Shown here: positions 33,500 through 44,612 of the stretch, piece by piece
Layout of the letters: each line of letters starts with the position of its first letter
How positions within the stretch are numbered: position 1 is the first letter of the stretch
Assembly: GCA_050084515.1 (NCBI GenBank)
Contig: CM114273.1
Span: forward strand, 39,122,001 to 39,186,000
Source of the DNA: Blasia pusilla
Lineage: Eukaryota > Marchantiophyta > Marchantiopsida > Blasiales
DNA: 64,000 bases
Direction: 5' to 3'
Translations under genes and position numbers: made by a program
Notes under the pieces: generated by a model
The model's input: only the letters and a program-made list of their open reading frames with translations
Told to the model about the DNA's origin: nothing
The model's database searches: none

Positions 33500-34711
33500 T
33501 CAACTTTGGATGAAGATCAAAGCAACGCTCTCAAGGATGACCTCGTCTCCTGCAATGATCACATTGAGTTGGGGCCGACTCAGGTCCATCCTCCAAAGTC
33601 CGTCTCCCATCCTCTTGGGGACAAAACCTCCTAACATGATCATCTCTACATGTCCAACATGACTGTCCTTGCTGCGGGGCAGCAAATGAAGGCAATGGTC
33701 TCTACGCAAGTGTCCCTCTAGGACCTGACTGAGGTCGTATGTACCCCCCACGACTCCCACTACTACTACCACCACCACTACTACGAGACTGTGAGGTGGG
33801 CTGCTAAACACGAGAAGTAGTAGTTGTATCCCTACTGAATGCGGATGTCACCACTTTCTCCTTCACCATGTTAAGCTCAATCTTCTCAGATAGAGCAAAC
33901 ACATGGGTCAAGGTGGATGAATCATCACTCATAAGAGTAGCATCACGTACCCTGCCGCGCAACTCTCTGTCCAAGATCCCATACCAAAACTGGACTGCCT
34001 GAGCCTCAGTCACACCCTGGGTAACTGAAATCAAGCTTCGCATACCAATGTTTGCCTCACGAAGACTCTCACCAGTCTTTTGCTCAAATTCCTGAAGACT
34101 CCTCAACTTCTCTGTCTTCACTCCTTGATAGTTCTTCTTCAAGGTACTAGTGCCCCACCATCATTCAGTCCAGAGTCCACGATGGTGGGGCACTAGTACC
34201 TCCACTGGTACCTCCATGGGTACCTCCACTGGTACCCCCACTCTGGCTCGTACTCGTACCACTCAACGTCGGGCTGGCTGGCATAGTAGGAGCACTACTA
34301 CCAATACCATCATGGATGATAGACACATAGCCTGGAGACCAATATTGTCTCCACGCCTCAATCTCAGCAACATGGTCCTTCCTAAACTCATGGCAATCAT
34401 CCATGGGTGGTCCCTCCGAGTGCTGAAACAACCCCTTCCAAGCCAAGAAGGGTGTAAACAACGTTTAGGGCACCCGAATATCGTCGTGGGCCCTTCATGG
34501 CCCCATATATCCCGTCCATGTCCCAAATCAATGGAGCTGCAACACTCGATAATAACGTAGAAGACTGGGTGTTTGGAACACCCTCGTCCTCCTCTTCATC
34601 AACCGTCGGAAGTGGAAAAGGTAGCCGATACCTTAATCCACTCCGTGTAAAACCACCACTGTCTGCAACACGGTCGCCAACCAGACCACTAGACAGCTCC
34701 GTGATGACCAA
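33500..34711 (-). pseudogene. Gag of element B (capsid and zinc knuckles), broken
   Basis: Pieces in order: 34711-34397 (GGFTRSGLRYR, the Gag N-terminal motif shared with A and C), 34461-34165 (FLAWKGLFQ...EGPPMDDCHEF, then a Thr/Ser/Gly-rich repeat), 34142-33804 (capsid-like: EKLRSLQEFEQKTGESLREA, VTEAQAVQFWYGIL), a first zinc knuckle CWTC-x3-H-x4-C at 33659-33621, and a second, stop-interrupted one (CDHC...GH...C) near 33550. A perfect 20-bp inverted repeat (34143-34200) sits at the break between the N-terminal and capsid parts. Confidence 0.7.
34143..34200. repeat. Perfect 20-bp inverted repeat in Gag of element B
   Basis: Arms 34143-34162 and 34181-34200 (GGTACTAGTGCCCCACCATC and its exact complement) flank an 18-base loop. 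The feature sits exactly where the Gag frame is broken. Followed on the plus strand by GGTACCTCCA-type short repeats (34196-34235). Confidence 0.9.
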
Positions 34712-34720
34712 CGCCGATGC

Positions 34721-35267
34721 CGCACTACCACCAAATTACGACCACTAAGTAACCAAGTGACGTCGATGTCGCTATACTATTCTAGCTCTACTAGCTATGG
34801 GTGTAGGCAACCTAACCTGTCATCACCACAAGAAGCCTCCCACGGTCTACTAGTCATCACTCCCGCCTCACTACTGGTAGCACACAGGAGTAACACTACT
34901 ATGGAAATCAGTGTCAACACTAACAATGGGCGCACAAGCAAGAAGCAACGATGGAGGGGATCCAAACACAGGAAGTCCAACGACAACCCTCCAATCGCAA
35001 ATGGAAATCAAGGTAACACAATCCACCAAACGTGGCGCCCTCTGAATCCACAGAATCCACCACACAATTCTAACGCACTAGCTACTCCGCCGCGGGTCGA
35101 TGACGTGCTAGTCGGACTCGTAGCACCTGAAAATATCATCTGCATGGAGAGGCTACAGCGTACTATGCGCTCGAGGTCCATCAACCAAAAACCAGAGATG
35201 CATAAAGCGCCTAACACATCTCCGAACAGCACCAAATGAGCTACACCAGTGTGTACACTAGCATAGT
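34721..35267. other. Presumed 5' part of element B or flanking DNA; no gene
   Basis: Short frames on both strands without recognisable domains. No terminal repeat matching A or C was found. Confidence 0.3.
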
Positions 35268-35325
35268 TAAGAACTCAGCAGTTAAGCGTCTTCCAGGCAG
35301 AATAGCCCAAAGATGGGTGACCAGT
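35268..35325 (+). ncRNA. 5S rRNA-like segment (internal promoter part)
   Basis: GAACTC, GCAGTTAAGCGT and, about 28 bases on, GATGGGTGACC occur in the order and approximate spacing of the internal control region of plant 5S rRNA. The 5' part and the 3' end of 5S rRNA are not recognisable. This is therefore not a full 5S gene; it is a 5S-derived piece of the sort found in the terminal repeats of Cassandra TRIM retrotransposons or in 5S-derived SINEs. Confidence 0.6.
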
Positions 35326-35453
35326 TATGCAACACTCAAATCACAAATCCTGCAAAAACTGCCTCACGCCCAAGCAAGCAAGCTTGCTTGCTCCTTGCTC
35401 CTTACTCCGCCTCTCACGCCCACTCGCCCCGAGCTACCACGAGTTGCCTCGAA

Positions 35454-35661
35454 GCCATGCTTCGCTATGGAGAGAGACCCAACCAGGGCGCCCCCAACGG
35501 GATAGGCGTCGCCCCGTTCGCCACGCTTCGCCATGCTTCGCTATGGAGAGAGGCCCAACCAGGGCGCCCCCAACGGGAAAGGCGTCGCCCCGTTTGCCAC
35601 GCTTTGCCATGCTTTGCTATGGAGAGAGGCCCAACCAGGGTGCCCCCAACGGGATAGGCAT
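35454..35661. repeat. 76-bp tandem repeat, 2.7 units
   Basis: Units start at 35458, 35534 and 35610 (TGCTTCGCTATGGAGAGA...), each carrying CCCAACCAGGG and GCGCCCCCAACGGG. Because the period is not a multiple of three, all frames show the same short peptide in turn. It lies about 130 bp downstream of the 5S-like segment. Confidence 0.9.
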
Positions 35662-36501
35662 CTCCAACAACGTACGAATCACCAACCAACCAAGCCCCTC
35701 CGATCTGCTGTCCACCATAGCTAGACCTTGAGCTAGTCCGCGAAATTTTGATCAAAAATTACTCCACAAATCCTCAACCGAAATTTAATCTGTTTCAACC
35801 AGAATTCAATTGACCACCATAGCTATCTCTCCACAAAAAATAAGCTACAATCGAGCTCTGTACTCCGAGCTAAAAATCAGAAAAACTTGCTGTCCATACA
35901 CCTCCAGAATCGCAAATCCGACAACGCTTCCGCCCAAATTCATGCACGCAGAAATCCGCAACGCTCCACACACTCAAGCAGATAGCTTCACATGAGATCA
36001 CAATACAAGTAGCAACATGAAACTCTCACCCGATCTGGATGAACTTCAACATAGCTTCCGCACTCCAAGCTCTCCACATCAGAAAACCGTTGAACACGAA
36101 CCAGAATCTTCAATCCTTGATAACTTCCAACTCCCTTGACGAAATCCGGCGATCTAAAGCGCGTTGGAAAGCTCTTAGCAAGGCGCTTCTTTCCCAACCA
36201 ACCACGCACCAGATTCCCACCTCCAACATAGGCCACAAGCCACGAACATCCACGGCTGAGTACACAATCAACCCTAACCAGATCCTACTGATCCACAATC
36301 GAAGCTACCATAGATCTACTCGAGTTCTTTGAGTGCACTGCATACTTTATCCTCCAACATAAGAGCGGGCCCTATTGGAAAAGTCACCCTCAACTAAGTA
36401 ACTCCCAACCCTATGCATGAAACCGCAGCTCTACCTAGACACTACGACCCTACATAAGGTATGGCCTCTACTAGCACACTATACTCTATGACATAATCCG
36501 T
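35662..36501. other. No gene seen
   Basis: Spacer before Helitron copy 2; Ser/Asn-rich short frames only. Confidence 0.35.
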
Positions 36502-36514
36502 ATGGACATGACAT

Positions 36515-38756
36515 GTATCACATACATATATGTTTCTTCCTCTGAAGCATGTTGGAGATTGTTTAAGTTTAGCTTACATGCGGAACATCCAAATATTGTA
36601 AGGTTGGTGGTTCATTTACCGGAGTTACAAACCGATTTCTTCAATGATCACGACAATGTTGAGGAGATACTACAAAGGAATAGGGAGACAACTCTTACAC
36701 AATGGTTTGCAACTAATCACTTAGATTTGGAGGCTCAAAAATATCTATACATTGAGTTTCCTTCCTCTTATCGTTGGAGCCAAAAAAAATGGATTCGAAG
36801 AATTCAAAGGAGAAATGGTTGTGGTTATCCCATTGGTTGTTTATATCTTACTCATCCAAGTAAATATGTTTTGCGATTTCTATAATATATTTACAAGCAT
36901 CATTTAATAATTGTTATGTGGTATATTAAGTGATTACATTCAAGTTTTCATAGGTGAAGGAGAACGACATTGCTTGCGGTTGCTGCTTCAGCACGTTCGA
37001 GGCGCAACTACATATGAATAATTTAAAAAAACCGCAAGGAGTGCTATATCCAACATTTAAGGAGGCTGCTATTCAAATGGGTCTTCTTGAGGATGATAGG
37101 GAAGTGTTCTCATGCTTTCAAGAAGCATCAGAAATCCACACAGGTCGAAGCCTTCGTCAACTCTTTGCTATTATTCTCGCTTACAACATCCCAACTCGAC
37201 CTGCTCAACGATGGAGTCAAATTTTTATCCGACTCAGAGGATATTTTACATGAAGGAGGCGACATGATAACAATTCTTATTTTATCCTTTTTCTTTTGGA
37301 CTTATCTCCCTAATTGTAGCCTTTATGCAGAAAATAGGGATTCCTGATCTTGCTCCAGACGCTTTAATTATTAACACCGCATTATTGGAGGTCCACTACT
37401 ATTTGCAAGATCAAGGAAAATGATTATCTGATCTCGCAAATATGCCTCAGGCGGATTTCCAAGCTTCATCTTTATATTCGTATTTGGAAGCGGAAGAGCT
37501 CATGTATGATTGAGATGACTTGCATGAACAAGCTACGTTAGGAGAGCAAAATTTGAATGATGGACAAAGTTTGATTTGGCATGCTATACACGATAAACTT
37601 GATAGCATTATTGTTGGTGATATTTCTTCTGATTCAAGATTATTCTTCATTGACGAGCCTGGCAGAACTGGAAAAACCTTTCTATACAATCTTCTTCTTG
37701 CAAGTGTAAGAGCTGCTGGAGGTATAGCTTTAGCCGTCGCTTCATGGGGAATAGCTGCTTTGTTGTTAAATGGAGGACGCACTACGCATTCATGTTTCAA
37801 GATTCCCATTCAAGTAGATGAAAACTCCACTTGCAAGTAAGTATCTACTCATTTCATGACTTTGTATTTCTTTTAATATGGTAAAGAGAACACTTGCCCA
37901 ACATACTAATATCTTTCAGTATGTTATTCTATAGTTTACCTGTTAATAGCGAAGCTGGCATTTGAGGTTGTAAATCATGCAGCCATGTATTTGAGGTTGT
38001 AAATCAAAATTTTCAAGATATCATGGGAGTGGTATCGGAAGACTTGAGGAATGTTCCGTTTGGTGTCAAATTAATGATTTTTGGTGGGGATTTTCGCCAA
38101 GTGTTATCTTTTGTTCGTCGTGGAGACCGGCCAAAACGTTTACAAGCTATATTAAAGAGGTCATATTTATGGTCTCATGTGAGGGTAATGAAGCTTACAA
38201 CGAATATGAGAGTTCAAAGTTTGGAAGTCAACTTGCGTGTACAACAACAAGCTTTTACAGATTGGCTATTGGAGCTTGGAGAGGGTCGTGTGCCTTTGGA
38301 ATCTCACTTGGGAGAAGATGTTATAAAATTGCCAAATGATATGGTGACCAAGAGTAAGAAGATAAGTGATCTTCTTAATAAGGCTTACCATCAGGTTTAC
38401 CACCACATCGTTTAAGCTTGAAAATTGGTGCACCTATAATGCTCTTACGAAACTTGAACGGTTCAAAGGGAAAAGCCAATGGAATTCAATTGGTGATCCA
38501 TGGATTCATGCAACATGTTATTAATGCCGAAATTATCACAAGCAAGAACATTGGAGATCGAGTATTTATTCCACGAATTCCTTTGATTGCATCAGACTCC
38601 ATTTTACCTTTTGATTTACGTAGATTTCAATTTCCTATTCGTCTTACTGTTGCCATGACTATCAATAAATTTCAAAATCAAACCTTGAAAAATATAGGAG
38701 TTGACCTACCTACTTTAATATTTTCTTATGATCAATTATATGTAATATTGTCATAG
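36515..38756 (+). pseudogene. Helitron helicase (Pif1-like) remnant 2
   Basis: Better-preserved RepHel helicase region. The Pif1-type N-terminal part reads SSEACWRLFKFSLH, VVHLPE, LTQWFATN and YIEFPSSYRW (36530-36860), followed after a break by an LLLQHVRGA-type stretch and TFKEAAIQMGLLEDDREV (37050-37110). The helicase core begins at 37520: DGQSLIW, and Walker A as DEPGRTGKTFLYNLLLA (normally GPGGTGKT). An intron-like GTAAGTATC...TTTCAG lies at 37838-37918. The Walker B DEAPM region is lost beside a small GAGGTTGTAAATCA duplication. Then come IFGGDFRQVL, LTTNMRVQSLE, DWLLELGEGRVP, LKIGAPIMLLRNL, AEIITSKNIGDRVFIPRIPL and TVAMTINKFQNQT, ending DQLYVILS (normally LYVALSR). The HUH Rep domain was not found. 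Confidence 0.88.
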
Positions 38757-38876
38757 TAGGAAAAAAGTTAAAAATAATATAATAATAGGAAATAATGTAC
38801 TTTCAAATAAAAAAGGACATTTCATACAAAATATGATGTATAAAAAAATACTTTAACGAAATAATTTTTTCTACAT

Positions 38877-38970
38877 TTATGACTACATTACTAGTATTCT
38901 ATACTATTGGTTGGCATGACACGGAAATTACTAGTTATACTATTGGTTGACATGACACGGAAATTAGTAA
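38877..38970. repeat. Possible Helitron end followed by 36-bp tandem repeat
   Basis: ACTAGT at 38890-38895 could be a Helitron CTAG end before T, though no clear hairpin precedes it. A 36-bp unit (TATACTATTGG, CATGACACGG, AATTA) is then repeated at 38900 and 38936. TCTATACTATT at 38898 resembles the 5' ends of some plant Helitrons, so another element may start here. Confidence 0.35.
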
Positions 38971-41900
38971 TTTTGACATGACGTATCCTTTAAATCCTTT
39001 TAACATCAGCCGAGGATGAGGATCAACACATGTCACTTCAATTGTCTATGTTATTAAATTGTATCGTGTGCTTACTTTATTGCGTATCGTGTAATGTCTA
39101 AAGTGTGAAGAGGTGTAACTTAACAAGTTAAGTGAAGATGCCATAGCGCGGGCGGTAGCGGAGGACCCTAAACCAGTGCATAGCCGGGCAACACTCCATA
39201 ATAACTAAGAGAATGCGTGAACATGGAGCCGTTCATCGGTGGACGAGCTTATCCGCACTTATGAGCGTTCGTAGGACAGGATCGTCGTTCTGCTTCGGAT
39301 ATGATTTTCTGCAAAGCTTGTGGAGGACGAGTCTGCATGACTCATCGCTGGCAGGAGTTGGAGTATTGCGTTCCGATGGCGCTCGCAAAGGAATTTGCGG
39401 GACAGTTTCGACATCTGATCTTACTACGAGACTCGCTGTTCCCTTGTAGTTCTGACGTCAGGCGAGTGGTTCCAGTCGCTAGAGAAGCAAGGCGACATCG
39501 AATTGGGAAGAAGCAGACTTGGGGGTCACTACCAGACAGACTTATGCTTATGCTATCTCGTTTGATAGGGTCTGCCATTTCTCCGTCGCCCGGGTTCACT
39601 ACGTTATGTGGAGTGTGCATATTCGATGCATCCCGCGATAGAGTAGGAGCTTTGTATTACGGCGTTTCCCTTGTGTCGGTGGAAAGTGCTGAACGTAGGC
39701 ATGGATAGCCATTCTTCGATGGGATCGAGTTTCCCGATCTGATGCGGCGCTTTCAGACCAAATAATAGAAGGTACAAAACTCGAGCATAACGAGGATGAC
39801 TCAAGGAGTCCATAACGTCGAAGGCCACAAACGGCCGGAGGGGGAAACGGGGGATACACCCTAAAGTGATTATGTGGGGTCTAGGCTGCGAGCAATCGAG
39901 GTGGATGTGAAATGGCGTGTAGGTAGAAATGTGAACTCGGCATATGGTATTCAATCACTGTACGCCCGCTGACGTGGGCTGGGTTGGGTCCATGGAATAT
40001 TCCTTGAGCTGGACGAAATCCACCTTCACACTCGAAAGTGTCTTGGAGAACTTCTTACAATGGGAACCGGAATCAATTCGCCCGGAAGTAGGGAAATCGT
40101 CTCACGCAAAATTGAAATCTTCTCCTTGAGTCGGAATTCTGATGACGAGCGCGCGGGCCCAGATCGTAGAATGCTGTCAGTGAAAATTTTGCAAGGAATC
40201 ATGCATGGCTTGGCCCTACCTGGATGCAAGCGCTCCCGATCCAGTTCTCAGACTCGTGTTCAGTCCAGCTCATGGAATCTCATGATACAAGAAGTCCGCT
40301 GACGGGATCGCAGCGCTCTAAAGTTGTGATGCGGTCAGATGGCGAGAAGGAACGAAAGATATTGCGCCTGCCTCTTAGGCGAATTCGGTTTTGGCATGCG
40401 GCTGCGAGACTAACCGTAAGTGGCAAAAGTCTGGATTTAGACCGGAATAAAAGTGAGGTCTGGATTCTACACGAGTTTCCCCTAGATCCACGCCCTCTTT
40501 TCCGAGTGTCACGAGACTTATTTTGTGTTGCCGTGTATCATCGACTATGATCGGGAGGAAACGAGGTCTAATAAAAACCGGGTGATGGAAAACCCTTCCG
40601 GAATTAAAAAAAGGGGGGGACGAGTACGTGAAGGCCACAATCGGCCCGGCAGTTTGTGTGGGACTTATTGATGGGGATAGGTCTGTGGGCTCCGCAGTTT
40701 GTGTGGGAGTCCCAAAGTCTCGGCTCTACGGTTTTACCCTGGCACGTCCGCGAGTAAGATGATGACAGTTTTGATCCTCCAACTACAACAACGGTGACTT
40801 CTCATACTAGGAACTCCTTTGCGAGCAGCTTCAATCGAAGCATGAATGAACACATCAAAGTTTTTCTGCATGAACAGCTCGTCCTGGATGTACGCTGCGC
40901 TTCATACCCGGATCACTCATTTTCGATATAACTTTTTCTCCAGGTTTGATGAGAGATGCTAAACAGATGCAACATTTACAGGCAGTGCAACGTCCACAAT
41001 GGTGACAGGTCTAGGAGACATTCTCGGTTATGGTTTATTGAAGGACGAGATCGTTAACCGGAACGTCTCTGAAACCGAGTTGTCCTCTGTCTTCTTTCCA
41101 TTCTTATGCGGGAAACAATTTCAGGTTTAAATTTTCTTGGAGCAGCAGCCTGCGCTCCAGTGGAATATAATACAGGATCCCAATCCAATTTGAGGTATAC
41201 CCTGTTTTATGGCAAGCAACAGTTGAGGGTCGGCTTCGCCAACTTCGTGATGTGTGACTGAGACTGCGGCCGACGAGACTTTTATGAACGGAGACCACGC
41301 GTTTTTGCTGTTTCTCTGAATCTAGAATCGCATCAGCATCAGTGACCCCAACGTAGCCACCAGCGAAAGCTATCCTGGCAGAATCTGACAGAAGCTTCGA
41401 AACCTCAGGTTCTGCAACCTAAAGCTTAAAGTGGTTTCCATGAATCCAATGCACATGATCTCGAGTCGCGGCGGTCATGATCTGCACCTGGCTGGGGATT
41501 GAACCTAAGCTCCGGTGAAGAGTACCGATCAAGGACTCTGTTTTGTAGCGTTTGGAATATTTGGAACATTTGATATGACGACCATCAGACTTGGGACATA
41601 GCACTCGCTCGCTCTTTGCGTGACGTCCCTCAGTTCTTCGGGTCAAAATCGGCCACACATCTGTCTGGAGACTAGCACCGCTCTTTACAAACGTAAGTAC
41701 GAACCTTGACGTCGGCTCTACATTTAATACGCTTAACTTCATGAAGAATGCAATCGGCAATCGTAAGCACAAATCGGGACAAGTCATATGGTTGACGTCG
41801 AATAGTCAAACCTAGAAATATATCATCTCGGAAAACCCACTCCACTCTACACATACATACCGGACAACAGTTTGTCTGTTTTGTCCTAGATTCCGAGTTT

Positions 41901-43164
41901 GCTTCCGTGGTTCGTGTTTAGTGTGACATTTGCCAGTTCCACGACAGAATTTGCCCGATTGGGCATAAAGATCATGTGTAAAGAGTGCGTAAGTTCGACC
42001 ACTACACGCATTTTGTGTTGCTAACACATAACGGTATGGTTGAGTTACCGACGTGGCGCATGAAAGTCAAAAGCGGAATTGCGGCGTTCACAACACAGGC
42101 TTGTCGAATTTTTTACTCGCAACTTGGCAAGGTGCATCATTCGAAATCAACGTCCACGCCAGTAGTCCGAATATCGGGGCGGCTTGGCCTGCCCCCAGGA
42201 CACACATTCGCTACCTATGTTAGAAGAAATGAATTAAGAATCGCATTATTTCAACCCGAGATGGGTTAGACAAGGGTTTAGAGTGCAACAATGACGTCAT
42301 GGAGCCGCAAATATGTGTTAAATTTGAGTACTGCTGAGTGTGAGACATCTTCATTTTTTAAAACTTAGTGAGTGTTCGGGTTCTCTGGGTGATCCCTCTA
42401 CGAAGGGGAAGACTCACGAGACACGAGTGAAAGCAGATATACAAGTGTGATAATATTACATAAACCATCTATAGGGAGAGAGGGTGCTATCCTTTTTTAC
42501 AGGAGATTGTCCTAAGTATATCCTTCTGAGCAGCTATCAATTTTGGTAATGTGAATCTTCCAAGAATCATGACAATGAGCCTTGCAAGATTCGCCAAGAA
42601 TTCAGAGGTACTTTTCACAGGTATTTACAAGTCGAACATACTTGGGTTGTTGATCTACAACCTCCAATCTATAACCTGAATGACTTGGATACAGGCTTGG
42701 AAGGGGATGTGCCATTGGACCCTGATGCAGTTGGTCGATCCTTTAAGGAATGTGACCTGCACAAGAGCACAGATAATCAAAACATCCATGAGCTATCCCC
42801 AAATATACAAAATAACCATATACTATGCAAACCACTAATGTAATTGAGAACTACGTGCAAATAACTGCCAAGTAGATCCAGACAGAATCAGAAGGACGAC
42901 TACATTCCCTAATGACGGCTACAACTATCTGGTGACTGTTACGCAAGCTTTAAACATATTAGCTAAGAGAACTTCGGAGGTATAATCTATTCTATTCGTC
43001 TCCGACTGGGTCTAAATTCTATGTGACTTCTACTGCATTAGTCCGATGGCTCTACTTTCAAATAGACCAGACAAGGTATACAGATACACCGAATCAACTC
43101 AAGAAAGTATCTGGTCCTCAGATAGTACTTTGTAAACAGCTGTCAAATCCAAATAGCACGATGT
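38971..43164. other. About 4.2 kb without a recognisable gene
   Basis: Several mid-length open frames occur (for example 39301-39708 plus, 41787-41419 minus), but none contains a motif I recognise and their composition does not favour one strand. The right end (42500-43164) would contain the 3' UTR and flank of the REF/SRPP-like gene. Undetected or unfamiliar genes cannot be excluded. Confidence 0.35.
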
Positions 43165-44519
43165 TTACTTAAAACGAAAATCATACCTCACTGCATCTAG
43201 TACTCTGGGACTAATGGCTTTCACACCCAAACCCCACGTATCAAAAAGGTCCATGAGCACGTCGTGATCTTCCTCATTTTCGTCTCCCACGGAGAGGTCT
43301 GGGGCCTTTCCTTTGCCAATATCAGTTCCAGCTGCGTCTTCCTTGTCATAATTCACTAGTACAGGAGCATTTTCTGTAGTGCTTCCTTCAGTGACCTCGC
43401 CTGATTTTGAAAGTTCATAATCGGCTGTGACACTGGTAGGTTGTGAATGATCATTTCGTCTCTTCACGTCTGCACTTTCACTCTCACTGGCATCTTGAGC
43501 GCCCTCGGTCTCATTGTTTACTGTGAAGGTAGGAACTATAGGCGGACATGCAAAATCATCCTCAGCACACAGAATCCGATCCTTGTCTTTGATTACACTG
43601 TGGGTAAATAGCCAGCCGGAAATCATGGAAACCAATGGTGCACTTATAACATACAAAATGAAACAAATAAGGCTCAATCCTGGTACACCATGGACCTTCT
43701 CGTAAATGCTTTGAGATTTGCTCTTCACAATGGGCTCGTATTCCACCCAAACATCTGCGGTGAAACCAACTACTCCTCTTTTTCGCACCTTGTCAAGGCC
43801 TATCACCATCGTCTCTACAGCCTGCCCTGAAAGGACTCCATGTATCCAAGGAACAACCATTGAAGCAAAAGGTATGTATGCCACTGCGATGTCGCTCACT
43901 GTATGAATCTGCAAACAAGAAAACAAGAAAACATCATGATTATCATCTCTCAAAGCAAATAAGAGAGCAAAGTTTAAAAAACGAAACTTGCTGTAAGAGT
44001 GCGGAAAATAAAACAGTTCCTTGATGACCCACAAGCAGTCTCCACTTCCTTCAACTTCCATAACTATTCTCAAGGAAGAGTGGGGTTTCATCATACCAAA
44101 ACTAATGCGTCTCCCACAAGCAAACATACAATCTTCATCCTTTCTGCCACAATTTAAGCAGACGGTGTGGAGTTACTAAACGAGTCCCAATATACTGTAC
44201 GCTTTCAGGGCATGACGCTTGAGAATAATCTACGACAACCATTATGACTTGGAATTCAAAAAGGCATAACTAGGCAAACAAAAATGTAGATGTTCCAGGA
44301 ACAAACCTCATTATCTGCGAGTGACAGCAAGTGCAGACCTCTTTCCTCTATATTTCCGACAACTGGCTCAAACCATGGCGCTAAATAGTCCTCAACATAT
44401 TCAACTGTTTTCCCCAAAGGACATGGCAACTTTCTCGCTCTCTTAAAGACAACATGTGCCACAGCAATCAGTTTCAATGCAAATTCTTCCAAAAGTTTCG
44501 GCCGTTGAGTTGATCTCTC
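43165..44519 (-). CDS. REF/SRPP-family protein (stress-related / small rubber particle-like), 5' exon missing
   Basis: Two exons in one frame. Exon 44519-44307 (71 codons, after a TTTTGCC...CATGCAG acceptor, before GTTTGT) carries FALKLIAVAHVVFKRARKL, then a PLGKTVEYVEDYLAPWFEPVV stretch and LLSLADNE. Exon 43908-43165 (247 codons plus stop, after TTGTTTGCAG) carries TVSDIAVAYIP, then VWVEYEPIVKSKSQSIYEKV and a hydrophobic ISAPLVSMISGW segment. The order and spacing fit the REF/SRPP domain (SGPLKPG...YEKF, LLKFAD, later KYEP...). The family coats lipid droplets and rubber particles in land plants and often responds to stress. After the domain there is an unusually long acidic, Ser/Glu-rich tail (about 130 residues) with a final WGLGVK motif. 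A first exon with the start codon should lie right of 44520 but was not identified. Confidence 0.55.
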
Positions 44520-44612
44520 CTGCATGGACATACATGGCAAAAGGCAAAGAAAAGAAACGTTCTTAGTTCTGGCATGTGCACATCTGGACTTGATTCCAGG
44601 ATGGAACGTCAC

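Larger units (their letters stand above)
31446..34720 (-). mobile_element. Ty3/gypsy element B, methyltransferase-bearing family, 3'-truncated
   Basis: Minus-strand copy reading Gag, zinc knuckles, protease and the N-terminal two thirds of the methyltransferase, then ending abruptly after motif VI near 31446. No reverse transcriptase, integrase or terminal repeat was found on either side. It is the best-preserved copy of the protease and of methyltransferase motifs I-IV. Confidence 0.75.

Noticed and set aside
35236-35757. Frames with repeated MERDPTRAPPTG-like peptide
   Set aside because: A 76-bp tandem repeat read in all three frames; not evidence of a protein.
39213-40640. Cluster of open frames up to about 135 codons on both strands
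   Set aside because: No motif is recognisable, frames on the two strands are equally long, and no splice-consistent model could be built.
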